From assembly GCA_945902075.1 (NCBI GenBank), contig CAMDMA010000005.1:1-64000 (forward strand): 64,000 nucleotides of DNA. Reading direction: 5' to 3'. The notes beneath the pieces are model-generated. The model was not told the origin of the DNA. It saw only the letters and a list, made by a program, of their open reading frames with translations, and did no database searches. Source of the stretch: Candidatus Kuenenia stuttgartensis. GTDB lineage: Bacteria; Planctomycetota; Phycisphaerae; Phycisphaerales; SM1A02. Below are positions 25,602 through 34,093 of the stretch, in pieces (the stretch's first letter is position 1; each line of letters begins with the position of its first letter). Both the position numbers and the translations under genes were made by a program.

Positions 25602-26081
25602 ATGTCGAACCCACACGCTGCCCTCGCCCATCTTGGAATCACCCTTCCCGCCGCTCCAAAGCCAGTGGCTGCGTATGTGCCCGCGGTGCGAACGGGGAAC
25701 CTCATCGTGGTCTCCGGGCAGCTCCCGATGGCAAATGGCGTACTCCTCGCGACCGGGCCAGTGCCCTCGAAGGTGTCCATTGAGGAAGCTCAGAAGGCGG
25801 CCAAGCAGTGCGCGTTGAATGCACTTGCTGTCGTTGCTGACCAACTGGGTGGGGACCTCAGCAAAGTCAAGCGAATTGTTCGGCTCGGCGTTTTCGTCCA
25901 GTCGGATGACCGCTTCGATGGGCAGCCAAAGGTCGCAAACGGCGCGAGCGAATTTATGCAGGAGGTTTTTGGCGAAGCCGGGCGCCATGCCCGCGCTGCG
26001 GTGGGAACCAACGCGCTTCCCCTTGACGCGACCGTTGAGGTTGAGGTCATGTTCGAGGTCATGGTCGAGGTTGAGGGCTGA
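25602..26081 (+). CDS. RidA/YjgF family protein
   Basis: The 159-aa protein belongs to the RidA superfamily of trimeric enamine/imine hydrolases or related proteins. It has the core pattern AYVPAVRTGNLIVVSGQLPM, the AAKQCALNALAVVADQLGGDLSKVKRIVRLGVFV helix-strand block and GRHARAAVGTNALPLDATVEVE. The active-site Arg of RidA (usually in R.a....LP....vE) aligns with GRHARAAVG, so catalysis is plausible. The C-terminus is extended by an acidic Val/Glu/Met run built from a 6-bp repeat (about 26034-26076). It stands alone, convergent with the kinase gene. Confidence 0.92.
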   Translation: MSNPHAALAHLGITLPAAPKPVAAYVPAVRTGNLIVVSGQLPMANGVLLATGPVPSKVSIEEAQKAAKQCALNALAVVADQLGGDLSKVKRIVRLGVFVQSDDRFDGQPKVANGASEFMQEVFGEAGRHARAAVGTNALPLDATVEVEVMFEVMVEVEG

Positions 26082-26151
26082 ACCCGGCGACAGTTTTCCG
26101 ACGACCAGTGCACTCGGCGGGGTGACGGAGTTGCGCAAGCGAGCTCTGTGC

Positions 26152-27597
26152 CTAGCGGAGCAGCACGATCACGAGCAGCACAAGATTGCCCACCGCAAGC
26201 GCGCCCATGATCAAAATTGCAGGCAGGCTTGCAAAAGAAGTCGTTGACTCCTTGCGAACGATCGCGACCGGCTCCTGCGCTGCGGTGTTGATCGCGGATG
26301 TGATCGTCGCGATATCAACAGCAGGTTTCGCGTGTTCTGGGTCTTTGCCAGCGATGACCAGTTCGAGGTCCGTGACGAGATCGCGCGCATTTTGATAGCG
26401 GTCGCGAGCGTCCTTTTTCATCATGGTTTCGATGATGAGCGCCGTCCCCGCCGAAACCTTTGGGTTGACATGGTCCGGCGGAACCAACGGGTCCTTGAGG
26501 TGGCGGTGCATGACCTGCGATGGCGTGGTGCCCTCGAAGGGGAGTTTGCCGGTGACCATGTGGTAAAAGGTCGCGCCTAGGCCGTAGATATCGGCTGGTG
26601 GTCCAATGTTGACGGAGCCGCGAATCTGCTCGGGCGAAATGTAATACGGAGTTCCGTAGGCGCGGCCAGACTCCGCCTCGGCAGCTTCCTTGTCGCTCAT
26701 CGCGCGCGCCAGCCCAAGGTCGGCGAGTTTCGCGACGTTTCCTGTCGTCATCATGATGTTCTTTGGCTTGATATCGCGGTGGACGAAGCCCATTTCATGC
26801 GCGTGCTGAAGCGCGGACGCGACCTGGCGAATGATCTCAAGCGCCTCACGTTCAGGAACCCGCTTGCGCGCGACGATGCGGTCGTAAACGGTGTCGCCAT
26901 CGACGTACTCCATCACGAAAAAGTGGTGTTCGCCCGATTGACCAATCTCGTAGGCGGCAACAATGTTGTTGTGCGACAACTTCGCCGCAGCGCGACCTTC
27001 GCGAACGAAACGTTCAATGAAGTTCTGATTCGCAGAGAACTTCTTGGGAAGCACTTTGATGGCGACGAGTCGGTCGAGCGAGACTTGCTTGGCGAGAAAG
27101 ACAGTTGCCATCGCGCCAGCGCCGAGCTTTCGAATGATGCGGAAACCCGGAATCTGTTGGCTGGTTTTCACCGCTTCAATGTCACCGCGTAGCCGTTCCA
27201 CTTGACGTTTCGTGAGGAACTCGCGCTCGACAAGCATCTCGGCGAGGGTCACGGGCGCAGATCCCGCGGAGCGCGTCTTCTGTTCCGAGTTGCACTGGTC
27301 GAGTTCCTCGTTACTCATGAGGCCGCGTTCGACCACAAGCTTTCCGAGCACGGTGTCAAAATTCGAGCCGCCACGTGAACCTTCATTCCCGGCATTTGAG
27401 GAACCGGGACTGCCCGGACTTTCGGGCTCGCCCACGATCCCGACGACTTTCGCTGGAGTGCGTGCTGCGGGGTTGGTGATGGGATCGGTCGGGTCTGGCA
27501 AGGCGAGGCCGATTGTGGATGCCGCTTCAGAGCGGTGACGGTTGGTCGGGAGAGAGCGAGGCGGGTTGCGTTGGAGCGTTTGGGAAGAGTCACCCAA
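26152..27597 (-). CDS. Membrane-anchored serine/threonine protein kinase (PknB-like)
   Basis: The kinase domain (about 275 residues) carries the Gly-loop KLGAGAMATVFLAK, VAIKVLPKK (catalytic Lys), the catalytic loop HRDIKPKNIM, a DLG metal-binding motif in place of DFG, GTPYYISPEQ and the DIYGLGATFYHM segment. Upstream is a helical LGKLVVERGLMSNEELDQ domain common in planctomycete kinases; downstream is a single C-terminal membrane helix, so the kinase faces the cytoplasm. The start is uncertain: TTG 27597 is used, GTG 27435 is possible and ATG 27318 would cut the helical domain. The frame stays open upstream but is then antisense to maf. It converges with ridA and diverges from maf. Confidence 0.9.
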   Translation of the reverse strand: MGDSSQTLQRNPPRSLPTNRHRSEAASTIGLALPDPTDPITNPAARTPAKVVGIVGEPESPGSPGSSNAGNEGSRGGSNFDTVLGKLVVERGLMSNEELDQCNSEQKTRSAGSAPVTLAEMLVEREFLTKRQVERLRGDIEAVKTSQQIPGFRIIRKLGAGAMATVFLAKQVSLDRLVAIKVLPKKFSANQNFIERFVREGRAAAKLSHNNIVAAYEIGQSGEHHFFVMEYVDGDTVYDRIVARKRVPEREALEIIRQVASALQHAHEMGFVHRDIKPKNIMMTTGNVAKLADLGLARAMSDKEAAEAESGRAYGTPYYISPEQIRGSVNIGPPADIYGLGATFYHMVTGKLPFEGTTPSQVMHRHLKDPLVPPDHVNPKVSAGTALIIETMMKKDARDRYQNARDLVTDLELVIAGKDPEHAKPAVDIATITSAINTAAQEPVAIVRKESTTSFASLPAILIMGALAVGNLVLLVIVLLR

Positions 27598-27703
27598 TCT
27601 GGGCTGATTGTCAATCCCGCTCGAGGCGCGGATCTTGCGGAGGGTACGCGGCGCAAGGGTTTGAGGACGCACGACGTACGGGCTTGGGCGTATCTTTCTC
27701 TCA

Positions 27704-28348
27704 GTGAACGTGATCGACGCACGCAGCGCACAACAATCTCCTCCGCGAGTGGCCGGGCTGGTCCTCGCGAGCGGATCACCTCGACGAATCGCCATGCTGC
27801 GTGATGCCGGTTTCGATCCCATAGTCGAGCCAGCAGACCTTGATGATGGAATGTTGACCCTTGGCGCCGTCGATGCACGGGAAGTCGCGCCAGCACTTGC
27901 GCACTTCAAGGCGCAGCGCGTTGTTGCCCGTCGCGCGGCGCGCGGCGCCGAACCCGCATGGGTGCTGGCTGCCGATACCGTTTGCGAGCGCGACGGCGCG
28001 GTGCTTGGGAAGCCGAGCGATATCGATGACGCCCGCAGGATGATCGGTTCGCTCGCACAGCGAGGCCATGGTGTGGTGACCGGCTGGTGTCTCCTCGGCC
28101 CGGATGGTTCGTGCCGGGTCGGGCGCGATGTCGCGTGGATTGTGATTGGTGCGCTGCCCGAGGCTGATTTTGAATTGTTCCTTGCGGAAGGTGCGTGGCG
28201 CGGGAAGGCCGGCGGCTACAACCTGCCGGAGGTCGTCGCGCGCGGATGGCCTATTCGCTGCGAGGGTGACCCGCAGACTGTTGTCGGGCTTCCCGTAGCG
28301 AAGCTCGAACCGATGCTGCGCGAACTTCTCGCGAGGCCGCAGTCATGA
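27704..28348 (+). CDS. maf: Maf family nucleotide pyrophosphatase
   Basis: The 214-aa product has the Maf signature near the N-terminus (LVLASGSPRRIAML), then VLAADTVCERDGAVLGKP and ARRMIGSLAQRGHGVVTGW, and GKAGGYNLPEV in place of the common GKAGAYGIQ. These enzymes hydrolyse modified or canonical NTPs to NMPs, acting in house-cleaning or in control of septation. The start is GTG 27704, or GTG 27710 (second residue pair). It overlaps the next gene by 4 nt (ATGA), starting the maf-membrane protein-lpxK operon. Confidence 0.93.
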   Translation: MNVIDARSAQQSPPRVAGLVLASGSPRRIAMLRDAGFDPIVEPADLDDGMLTLGAVDAREVAPALAHFKAQRVVARRAARGAEPAWVLAADTVCERDGAVLGKPSDIDDARRMIGSLAQRGHGVVTGWCLLGPDGSCRVGRDVAWIVIGALPEADFELFLAEGAWRGKAGGYNLPEVVARGWPIRCEGDPQTVVGLPVAKLEPMLRELLARPQS

Positions 28349-28815
28349 AGCCCCGCGAAGAGCAATTTGTTGCGATCACGCCTGGTCTTGATCCTGCGTT
28401 GGTCGGACGCGAACTGGGGCACTGGCACATGGTGTCCGCATGGCTCAGTGTGCCGATGGCGATCGGGATCGGCGCGTTGTTGTTGTGGTACTTCGTGCGA
28501 CTTGGGCGGCCAAGCGTGCCGCGTGGGCGGCGTCGATTGCGTCGTGCGTCCATCGGGTTTGCGCTCGTCGGATTGATTCCGCTCCTCTGCGGTATCACGT
28601 TCGTTCACCCGCACGAGCAGCGGTTTGCGTGGGCTGCGAGTTGGGCGCTCGCACTTCTTGCACTCCTTGGCTGGTTTTCGATTGCGTTGGTCGACTTTCT
28701 GCTTGTTGCCCGCTCCGGACTTCGTGAGTACGACGAACTTCGCCGCAAAGCGATCGGCGTCGATCCCGATCAGAAACGTGCATTCAAAAAAGGTGTCGGT
28801 GCGCACGATGCGTAG
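28345..28815 (+). CDS. Small integral membrane protein of unknown function
   Basis: The 156-aa protein has about three membrane segments (MVSAWLSVPMAIGIGALLLWYFV, ASIGFALVGLIPLLCGITFV and AASWALALLALLGWFSIALVDFLLVA) and charged loops rich in Arg. No family was recognised. It is translationally coupled to maf (ATGA overlap) and overlaps lpxK by 8 nt, so it belongs to the same operon; an envelope role is possible by context only. Confidence 0.8.
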   Translation: MKPREEQFVAITPGLDPALVGRELGHWHMVSAWLSVPMAIGIGALLLWYFVRLGRPSVPRGRRRLRRASIGFALVGLIPLLCGITFVHPHEQRFAWAASWALALLALLGWFSIALVDFLLVARSGLREYDELRRKAIGVDPDQKRAFKKGVGAHDA

Positions 28816-29872
28816 TGCGCCGGGACCTCTTCCGAGGATCGTCACGCCGCTGAGTTGGCTTCTGGCGCGGTGCTTTGGCGCCGCGGTTTCTCGTCGAAAC
28901 GCGCGGTTTGATCGAGGGACCGGCGTCGAAGCACTTGTGGTGCGCGATGTGCGCGTACCGGTGATCTCAGTCGGCAACATGACTGCGGGCGGAACTGGAA
29001 AGAGCCCCTTTGTCGCGCGGCTCGCGGACGAACTGATATCGATGGGTCGGCGTCCTGTGATCGCAATGCGTGGGTATCGCAGTCACACGGAGGCGAGTGG
29101 TGCGAGCACATCGGACGAGCAGCGTGAGTATGCGGTCTCTGCGCCAAATGCACTGGTCGTCGCTGATCCGAGGCGACGCGACGCGCTTGTTGTACGCCTT
29201 TCGCAAGAGGACTGTGCGAGCTGGCTTCGTGACGCGGTTGTCTTGCTTGACGACGGCTTTCAGCATCGCCAACTCTCGCGCGCGCTGGACATCGTTCTCG
29301 TCGACGCCACGCGGCCCGCGCTTGACGGCGATGTATTGCCTCACGGTTGGCTGCGCGAAGATGCGCGCGGCATCCGGCGCGCGAACTTCGTGGTGCTGAC
29401 AAAGGCTGACGACGCAAATGAAGTTTCCTCAGCGACGGCTTTGGTGCGCACGCTGCGAGGCACAGATCCGGATGCGGTCTGCAGACACGTTTGGGATTCT
29501 GTTGAGGTCTATGAAGCCGGTCGGATGCGCATGGAGTCGCTTGCGTGGCTCGCGACGCAACGGACTGCGACAGCGTGTGGACTCGGAAATCCAAGCCATT
29601 TCGAACGCATGACCCGTCGCTTGAGCGCGGAACTCGTTCAATCATTGCGGGTGGGTGACCATCGCGCATTGGCGACTGCGGATATCGACCGCATGATGTC
29701 GTCGCTCGGCGGCGGTGCGGTATGTGTGGTGTCTCGAAAGGACTTCGTCAAGTTCGACGCGATCCCGACTTCGGTGATGGTTGTGCCGAGACTCGCGATC
29801 AGTTTCGCCGAGCACGAAGCCGGTCTTCTCGCACTGCGCACGGCACTTCGCGCGGCGATTGTTGGCTCATGA
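28808..29872 (+). CDS. lpxK: Tetraacyldisaccharide 4'-kinase
   Basis: The 354-aa enzyme phosphorylates the 4' position of the lipid A disaccharide at the inner membrane, step six of the Raetz pathway. The membrane-proximal N-terminus (LSWLLARCFGAAVSRR) is followed by the P-loop VGNMTAGGTGKSPFV (residues 55-69) and the conserved VLLDDGFQHRQLSRALDIVLVDA block. These match LpxK closely. ATG 28808 (MRSAPGPLP) overlaps the upstream membrane gene by 8 nt; longer starts would overlap it by 190 nt. Its presence implies lipopolysaccharide synthesis, although no other lpx genes are in the window. Confidence 0.93.
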   Translation: MRSAPGPLPRIVTPLSWLLARCFGAAVSRRNARFDRGTGVEALVVRDVRVPVISVGNMTAGGTGKSPFVARLADELISMGRRPVIAMRGYRSHTEASGASTSDEQREYAVSAPNALVVADPRRRDALVVRLSQEDCASWLRDAVVLLDDGFQHRQLSRALDIVLVDATRPALDGDVLPHGWLREDARGIRRANFVVLTKADDANEVSSATALVRTLRGTDPDAVCRHVWDSVEVYEAGRMRMESLAWLATQRTATACGLGNPSHFERMTRRLSAELVQSLRVGDHRALATADIDRMMSSLGGGAVCVVSRKDFVKFDAIPTSVMVVPRLAISFAEHEAGLLALRTALRAAIVGS

Positions 29873-29902
29873 CCCGACACATGCGCGCGTCATGCGCGCG
29901 TG

Positions 29903-30220
29903 CTACCGAGCGAAGCGTTCGCGTGCGCGTGTGATGGTGTCGTAGTCGTTGTAGGGACGACCGTTCACGATCTGTTGACGATCGTACGTGCGAATCGTCG
30001 CACTCTCCGACACGCGCATGATGGCGTCGCGTTCCGTGCCGAGTGTGTCATCGTTGCGTGCGTTGAACTCCGCGGTCGCGCCGGCGACGAGCGAGGCAGA
30101 CACTCCGCTCCGGCTTGGGACGAAGGAGGTCGGCGCGTTTGTGCAGCCGCTCGACGCGAAAATCGCGGTCGAGGCGGCGATGGGGCCGAGAACTCGAATA
30201 CCAATCTTCAGGTTGTCCAC
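29903..30220 (-). CDS. Small putative lipoprotein
   Basis: The 105-aa product has a signal peptide ending in a lipobox-like FASSGC, so Cys26 would be lipidated and the protein anchored to the membrane. The mature part (about 80 residues) is polar, with a tail of RPYNDYDTITRARERFAR; no family recognised. The GTG start at 30220 has GGAGG 8 nt upstream. It converges with lpxK. Confidence 0.7.
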   Translation of the reverse strand: MDNLKIGIRVLGPIAASTAIFASSGCTNAPTSFVPSRSGVSASLVAGATAEFNARNDDTLGTERDAIMRVSESATIRTYDRQQIVNGRPYNDYDTITRARERFAR

Positions 30221-30368
30221 GCGTTGTCCTCCATCGCGAACGTGCCACGCGTCTGGTCGGATGCAAGTCTGATGGCAGGGGAACGCTTGCGCGATTCGTT
30301 TTTTGCCCTCACAGACCGAACTGCGTTCCCTCGGAGGAGTGGTCCCGTGCGCAATCTCCGATCAGTTC

Positions 30369-30398
30369 TTGACTTCCGATACCCGCTCACCGCATACT
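30369..30398 (+). promoter_or_regulatory. Predicted promoter of the HU-type gene
   Basis: TTGACT (-35, 5 of 6) and CATACT (-10, 4 of 6) are separated by 18 nt and lie about 60 nt upstream of the HU start. A GC-rich palindrome (CGGCCGGGGCCGGCCG, 30432-30447) sits between the promoter and the start. Prediction by eye only. Confidence 0.35.
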
Positions 30399-30456
30399 CG
30401 CGGACTTCCCTGAGTAAATGGTCCCTTCATACGGCCGGGGCCGGCCGAGGTGCAAG

Positions 30457-30780
30457 ATGGCAACGACAACGAAGAAAGATCTGATCGAGCGTGTCGCGCA
30501 AGACACGGAACTCTCGCGCACGGACGTCCGTCGCGCAGTGCAGAGTTTTCTCGAGCATGTAATCGATGAACTCGCGCGCGGCAATCGCCTTGAGTTTCGC
30601 GACTTCGGAGTGTTTGAGATTCGCGAACGCGCGGGGCGCTTGGCCCAGAATCCGAAAACGCTTGAGCGCGTTGCGGTTCCGCCGCGCAAGAGCGTGCGCT
30701 TCAAGGTTGGTCGACTGATGCAGCAGTCACTCGAAGATGGCCAGGTGGTCGTTTCGCGTGCAGGTGCCGCAGAGGAATAA
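30457..30780 (+). CDS. HU/IHF family DNA-binding protein
   Basis: The 107-aa protein folds into the HU/IHF dimer that bends DNA and compacts the nucleoid. It has KKDLIERVAQDTELSRTDVRRAVQSFLEHV (helical base), GNRLEFRDFGVFEIRERAGRLAQNPKT (beta arm, with the NP near the tip) and PPRKSVRFKVGRLM. Compared with the usual 90 aa there is a short charged C-terminal tail. ATG 30457 (MATTTKKD) is preceded by GAGG; residues upstream do not fit the family. Likely the gene's own promoter is at 30369-30398. Confidence 0.95.
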   Translation: MATTTKKDLIERVAQDTELSRTDVRRAVQSFLEHVIDELARGNRLEFRDFGVFEIRERAGRLAQNPKTLERVAVPPRKSVRFKVGRLMQQSLEDGQVVVSRAGAAEE

Positions 30781-30868
30781 TCGCGCGCATTGGTGAAGTC
30801 GCTGCGTGACGCGCGTGAATGCGTCGCGTGACTATTCAGGCGAGCATCGACCGTGTAGGCTCTGCGTT

Positions 30869-32443
30869 GTGAGCGACGAATCATCGAACATGTTCGGCGG
30901 AGCAGGAGACGACGGTCCTCGACGCGGTCGCGGCGCGCGACGCGGGCGTGACCACGCCCAATCGGAATCGCAGCGTCGTGATGTCGCAGCATTGTTTGGC
31001 GCGGAGCCTCCGGTCGCGATTGAGGCTGAGATGGGCCTCATTGGCGCGGTGCTGTGGGATCCGAAAATGATCGGCGATGTGATCACGGTCGTTCGGAGCG
31101 GCGATGATTTTTCGATGCCGCGCCACGGGCGCATCTATGACGCGATCATTGAGATTTACGAGCGACACGCGACGATCGACATCGTGCTGCTGAACCAACT
31201 GCTCGTCGATCGGAATCTCGTTGAAGCCGTCGGTGGTCTCGACTATCTGGTGCAATTGGCGGAGGGAGTTCCGAGTGCGGCAAACGCTGTGCATTGGGCG
31301 CGCGTGGTTCGCGAAAAAGCAACGACGCGTGAGCTTATTGCAGCAGCGGGCGAGATTCTCGAAGAAGCGCATTCGTCCCGACAGCCCGCACAGAACATGC
31401 TCGAGAGCGCGGAGCAGAAGATCTTTCGAATCGCTCAAAAGCGGGAGAGTGGAACGATCTCGACCGCCAGTGAGCTCGTCAATGAAACGATGCGGCTCAT
31501 CGAGGAGAGCGAAGGCAAAGGGTTCATGGGCGTTCGCACGGGCTTTTCAGAGCTCGACGAGATGACCAACGGACTTCAGCGCGGCGAAATGATCATCCTC
31601 GCTGCGCGGCCTTCGATGGGAAAGACTGCGCTCGCACTCAATCTGCTCGAGCAGGTCGCCCAGCACGGAACGCCTGCGGTGATGTTTAGTCTTGAGATGG
31701 GCAAACAGCAACTGATTCAGCGCATGTTGTGTGCTCTTGGGCAGATCGATAGTCAGAAGATGCGTCGCCACATGCTGGGTAGCGACGATTACCGTCGGCT
31801 GATGGCGGCCTGCGGCGAAATCTCTAAGTTGCCCATGTTTATTGATGACACGCCCGGACTTTCGCTTCTCGCGATGCGGTCGAAGGCGCGTCGATTGAAG
31901 GAGCGATATGGCATCGGCTTCATCGCGATCGACTACTTGCAGCTCATGAGTTCTGGAACTCGTGTCGAAAGTCGGCAACTTGAGGTCAGTGAGATTTCTC
32001 GAGGTATCAAGGCCATGGCGCGCGAGCTCGATGTACCTGTGCTGTGCCTCTCGCAGTTGAATCGTGCCGCTGAGCAACGAGAGGGTCACCGGCCGCGCAT
32101 GAGCGATCTCCGCGAGTCTGGCTCGATCGAGCAGGATGCGGACGTGGTGGCGATGCTCCACCGCGAGGATTACTACCACCGCGGCGACCCAAACTGGGCC
32201 GACGAGAACCCTGACAAGGTTGGTACGGCGGAGCTGATTTTGGCCAAGCAGCGCAACGGTCCTACCGGCACGGTGAACCTCATGTGGGACGGCAGCACAA
32301 CGCGCTTCAAGAGCCAGTCGTATTCGACGCCGCCCGAGGACATGCCGCGGCGGGCTATCGCGCCGACGCGCGCGCGGGTGATGCAGGAGCCAGGCATGCA
32401 TGAATCCGCGAGGCGGAGCGCGTTCGACGACCTTCCACTTTGA
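30869..32443 (+). CDS. dnaB: Replicative DNA helicase
   Basis: The hexameric helicase unwinds DNA at the replication fork. After a basic, Arg/Gly-rich N-terminus of about 45 residues comes the DnaB N-terminal helical domain (PPVAIEAEMGLIGAVLWDP). The RecA-like motor has Walker A ARPSMGKTAL near residue 250, VMFSLEMGKQQLIQRM, Walker B-type FIAIDYLQLM and LSQLNRAAEQR, then SDLRESGSIEQDADVV and the arginine-finger region. Length is normal at about 524 aa. The start may be GTG 30869 or ATG 30890; neither has a strong Shine-Dalgarno sequence. No intein is present. Confidence 0.97.
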   Translation: MSDESSNMFGGAGDDGPRRGRGARRGRDHAQSESQRRDVAALFGAEPPVAIEAEMGLIGAVLWDPKMIGDVITVVRSGDDFSMPRHGRIYDAIIEIYERHATIDIVLLNQLLVDRNLVEAVGGLDYLVQLAEGVPSAANAVHWARVVREKATTRELIAAAGEILEEAHSSRQPAQNMLESAEQKIFRIAQKRESGTISTASELVNETMRLIEESEGKGFMGVRTGFSELDEMTNGLQRGEMIILAARPSMGKTALALNLLEQVAQHGTPAVMFSLEMGKQQLIQRMLCALGQIDSQKMRRHMLGSDDYRRLMAACGEISKLPMFIDDTPGLSLLAMRSKARRLKERYGIGFIAIDYLQLMSSGTRVESRQLEVSEISRGIKAMARELDVPVLCLSQLNRAAEQREGHRPRMSDLRESGSIEQDADVVAMLHREDYYHRGDPNWADENPDKVGTAELILAKQRNGPTGTVNLMWDGSTTRFKSQSYSTPPEDMPRRAIAPTRARVMQEPGMHESARRSAFDDLPL

Positions 32444-32554
32444 CCCGGGACGGCTCGAAGGAAGCTGCGGTTTTCCGCAATCTCCCCGCGCCACGAGCGT
32501 TACGCTGCGTGGAGAAGAAATGTTTCTTCGTCGCGCACGCACGCGGATCACACC

Positions 32555-33163
32555 TTGGACGAAACCGGCGACATCGGTTCCGGCGCAGAGTCCGGCGAAC
32601 TTGAACGGCAACTCAAGCGAGCCGCCGCAGGTGATTCGTCGGCATGGCGGGTGGTCGTCTCGACCTACGCGCCGCGCGTTTATGGATTGCTCCGCGCGCA
32701 GTGCCGGGACGAGGAGCTTGCTGAGGAAATCACCCAGTCAACGTTCTGTACGCTCGCAGCAAAAATTGCGGCGTATGTCGAGAGCGGACGGTTTGAAGCG
32801 TGGCTCTTTCGTATCGCGATGAATCGACTTCGCGATGAGATGCGCCGTCGTTCCCGCCATGCCCGAAACATTGCGGACGAATCGCTTCAGAGGTATGCCT
32901 CAGTTGCGGGCCGCGAATCGGATGGCATCACCGATGAGGTCCGAACAAAGCTCGTGCTTGGACTCGCGAAACTTTCGGAATCCGATCGAGAGATCATTGA
33001 GTTGCGTCATACCGGCGGCATGAGCTTTAAAGCATTATCAGACTACTTTGAGGAGCCGGTTGGCACGCTACTCGCGCGGCATCATCGCGCACTTAAGAAA
33101 CTGCGCGGCATTCTTGGACAGCTTGGCGTTGAGGCGCGAGACGCCGGAGGCCATGAGACATGA
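32555..33163 (+). CDS. ECF-type RNA polymerase sigma factor
   Basis: The 202-aa product has sigma region 2 (AYAPRVYGLLRAQ-type start at AWRVVVSTYAPRVYGLL, then DEELAEEITQSTF and FEAWLFRIAMNRLRDEMRRR) and region 4 (LSESDREIIELRHTGGMSFKALSDYFEEPVGTLLARHHRALKKLR, a helix-turn-helix). It lacks regions 1 and 3, as in the ECF group. The only fitting start is TTG 32555. A gene for a membrane protein with a cytoplasmic N-terminus follows after 136 bp and is the likely anti-sigma factor. Confidence 0.94.
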   Translation: MDETGDIGSGAESGELERQLKRAAAGDSSAWRVVVSTYAPRVYGLLRAQCRDEELAEEITQSTFCTLAAKIAAYVESGRFEAWLFRIAMNRLRDEMRRRSRHARNIADESLQRYASVAGRESDGITDEVRTKLVLGLAKLSESDREIIELRHTGGMSFKALSDYFEEPVGTLLARHHRALKKLRGILGQLGVEARDAGGHET

Positions 33164-33299
33164 CAACTGCATCGCGTGACGGGTTTGGGTGGACGGGGCA
33201 GCCCGCTTTGGGCGGGAAAGTTGGCAGCTGTGGGGTTGGTTGGCAATCGACATCCCATTGGTCCGTTCGATGGACACAGCGGAAAGGAGCACCTGAAAG

Positions 33300-34034
33300 A
33301 TGAGTAAGGATTCGAACAACTCTTTCGACTCGTTCAACGAGCGACCTGTCAGCCCGAACGGGCCAGATGGCGGTGCGGAGTTTCGCGCGCTTGTTCGCGA
33401 ACTTAACGCTGTTGGTGCTTCCCATCGCGCCACGCTCTCGGAGGCTGCGTTGGAGCGGATCTTCGCGGCGAGCGACTTGCAATTGCCGATTCCGTCAGCA
33501 CCGATCGCGGGTCGGATCGGTCCAACGTTCGGTCGAACTTTCGGCGCGCGTTTCTCGACGGTGTTTCGCATCGCAGCAGCCGCAGCGGTTGTTGTGGGAC
33601 TCGGAGCGATCGCCGTGATCTTGGTTCGTGCGAACTCGGGTGTCGGTCCTGCGACCGTCCCGGGCGGAGCCTTGGTGGAAGCGCAGCCCGCGCCGACCGG
33701 ATTTTCTGAGGGTTCAGTGGGCGAGGCGGGGGTGTCTCTGACGCCGAAGCCCCGCGCTGCTCAACCGACGCTCGCCGCCGAGCACCTTGATTCCGCGTTG
33801 TCGGACGACTTTTCCGTCCGCACGACGTCTCGGTCAGCGTCCGGAGTGATTGTCGTCCTTGATACGTCGAGATATTCCGTTGGGTATACAGGTGGGTCTT
33901 CAGCGTCGACGATGTTCGAGGGTGGTCGAGCTGAAGCGTTTGCACCGAACTTCTTCGACGGCAGCGAGACGACCTATGAAGATCTATCGAGCGAGTTCGC
34001 GGCGCTCGTCTCCCAATCGGCGTTGCGGCAGTAG
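33300..34034 (+). CDS. Single-pass membrane protein, probable anti-sigma factor
   Basis: The 244-aa product has about 95 cytoplasmic residues with a helical segment (AEFRALVRELNAVGASHRATLSEAALERIF), one membrane helix (residues 90-110, FRIAAAAAVVVGLGAIAVILV) and an extracytoplasmic Ala/Pro/Ser-rich domain. No zinc-binding HxxxCxxC motif of the ZAS type is present, so the anti-sigma role is inferred from position after an ECF sigma gene and from topology. ATG 33300 has AAGGAG upstream. No family recognised. Confidence 0.7.
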   Translation: MSKDSNNSFDSFNERPVSPNGPDGGAEFRALVRELNAVGASHRATLSEAALERIFAASDLQLPIPSAPIAGRIGPTFGRTFGARFSTVFRIAAAAAVVVGLGAIAVILVRANSGVGPATVPGGALVEAQPAPTGFSEGSVGEAGVSLTPKPRAAQPTLAAEHLDSALSDDFSVRTTSRSASGVIVVLDTSRYSVGYTGGSSASTMFEGGRAEAFAPNFFDGSETTYEDLSSEFAALVSQSALRQ

Positions 34035-34093
34035 GCTTTGATTGCGCGTCGAGCCACCGTGCGTGGCAGACGCGCGCGTAGTTTCGATGATGT

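Noticed and set aside
25226-25780. Minus-strand open frame of 184 codons partly opposite ridA
   Set aside because: Half of it is antisense to ridA; the rest has no recognisable features.
27598-27909. N-terminal extension of the Ser/Thr kinase
   Set aside because: It would overlap the start of maf on the other strand and is Arg/Ser/Pro-rich without domain features.
31547-32611. Minus-strand open frame opposite dnaB
   Set aside because: Antisense to the conserved helicase motor; no recognisable motif.
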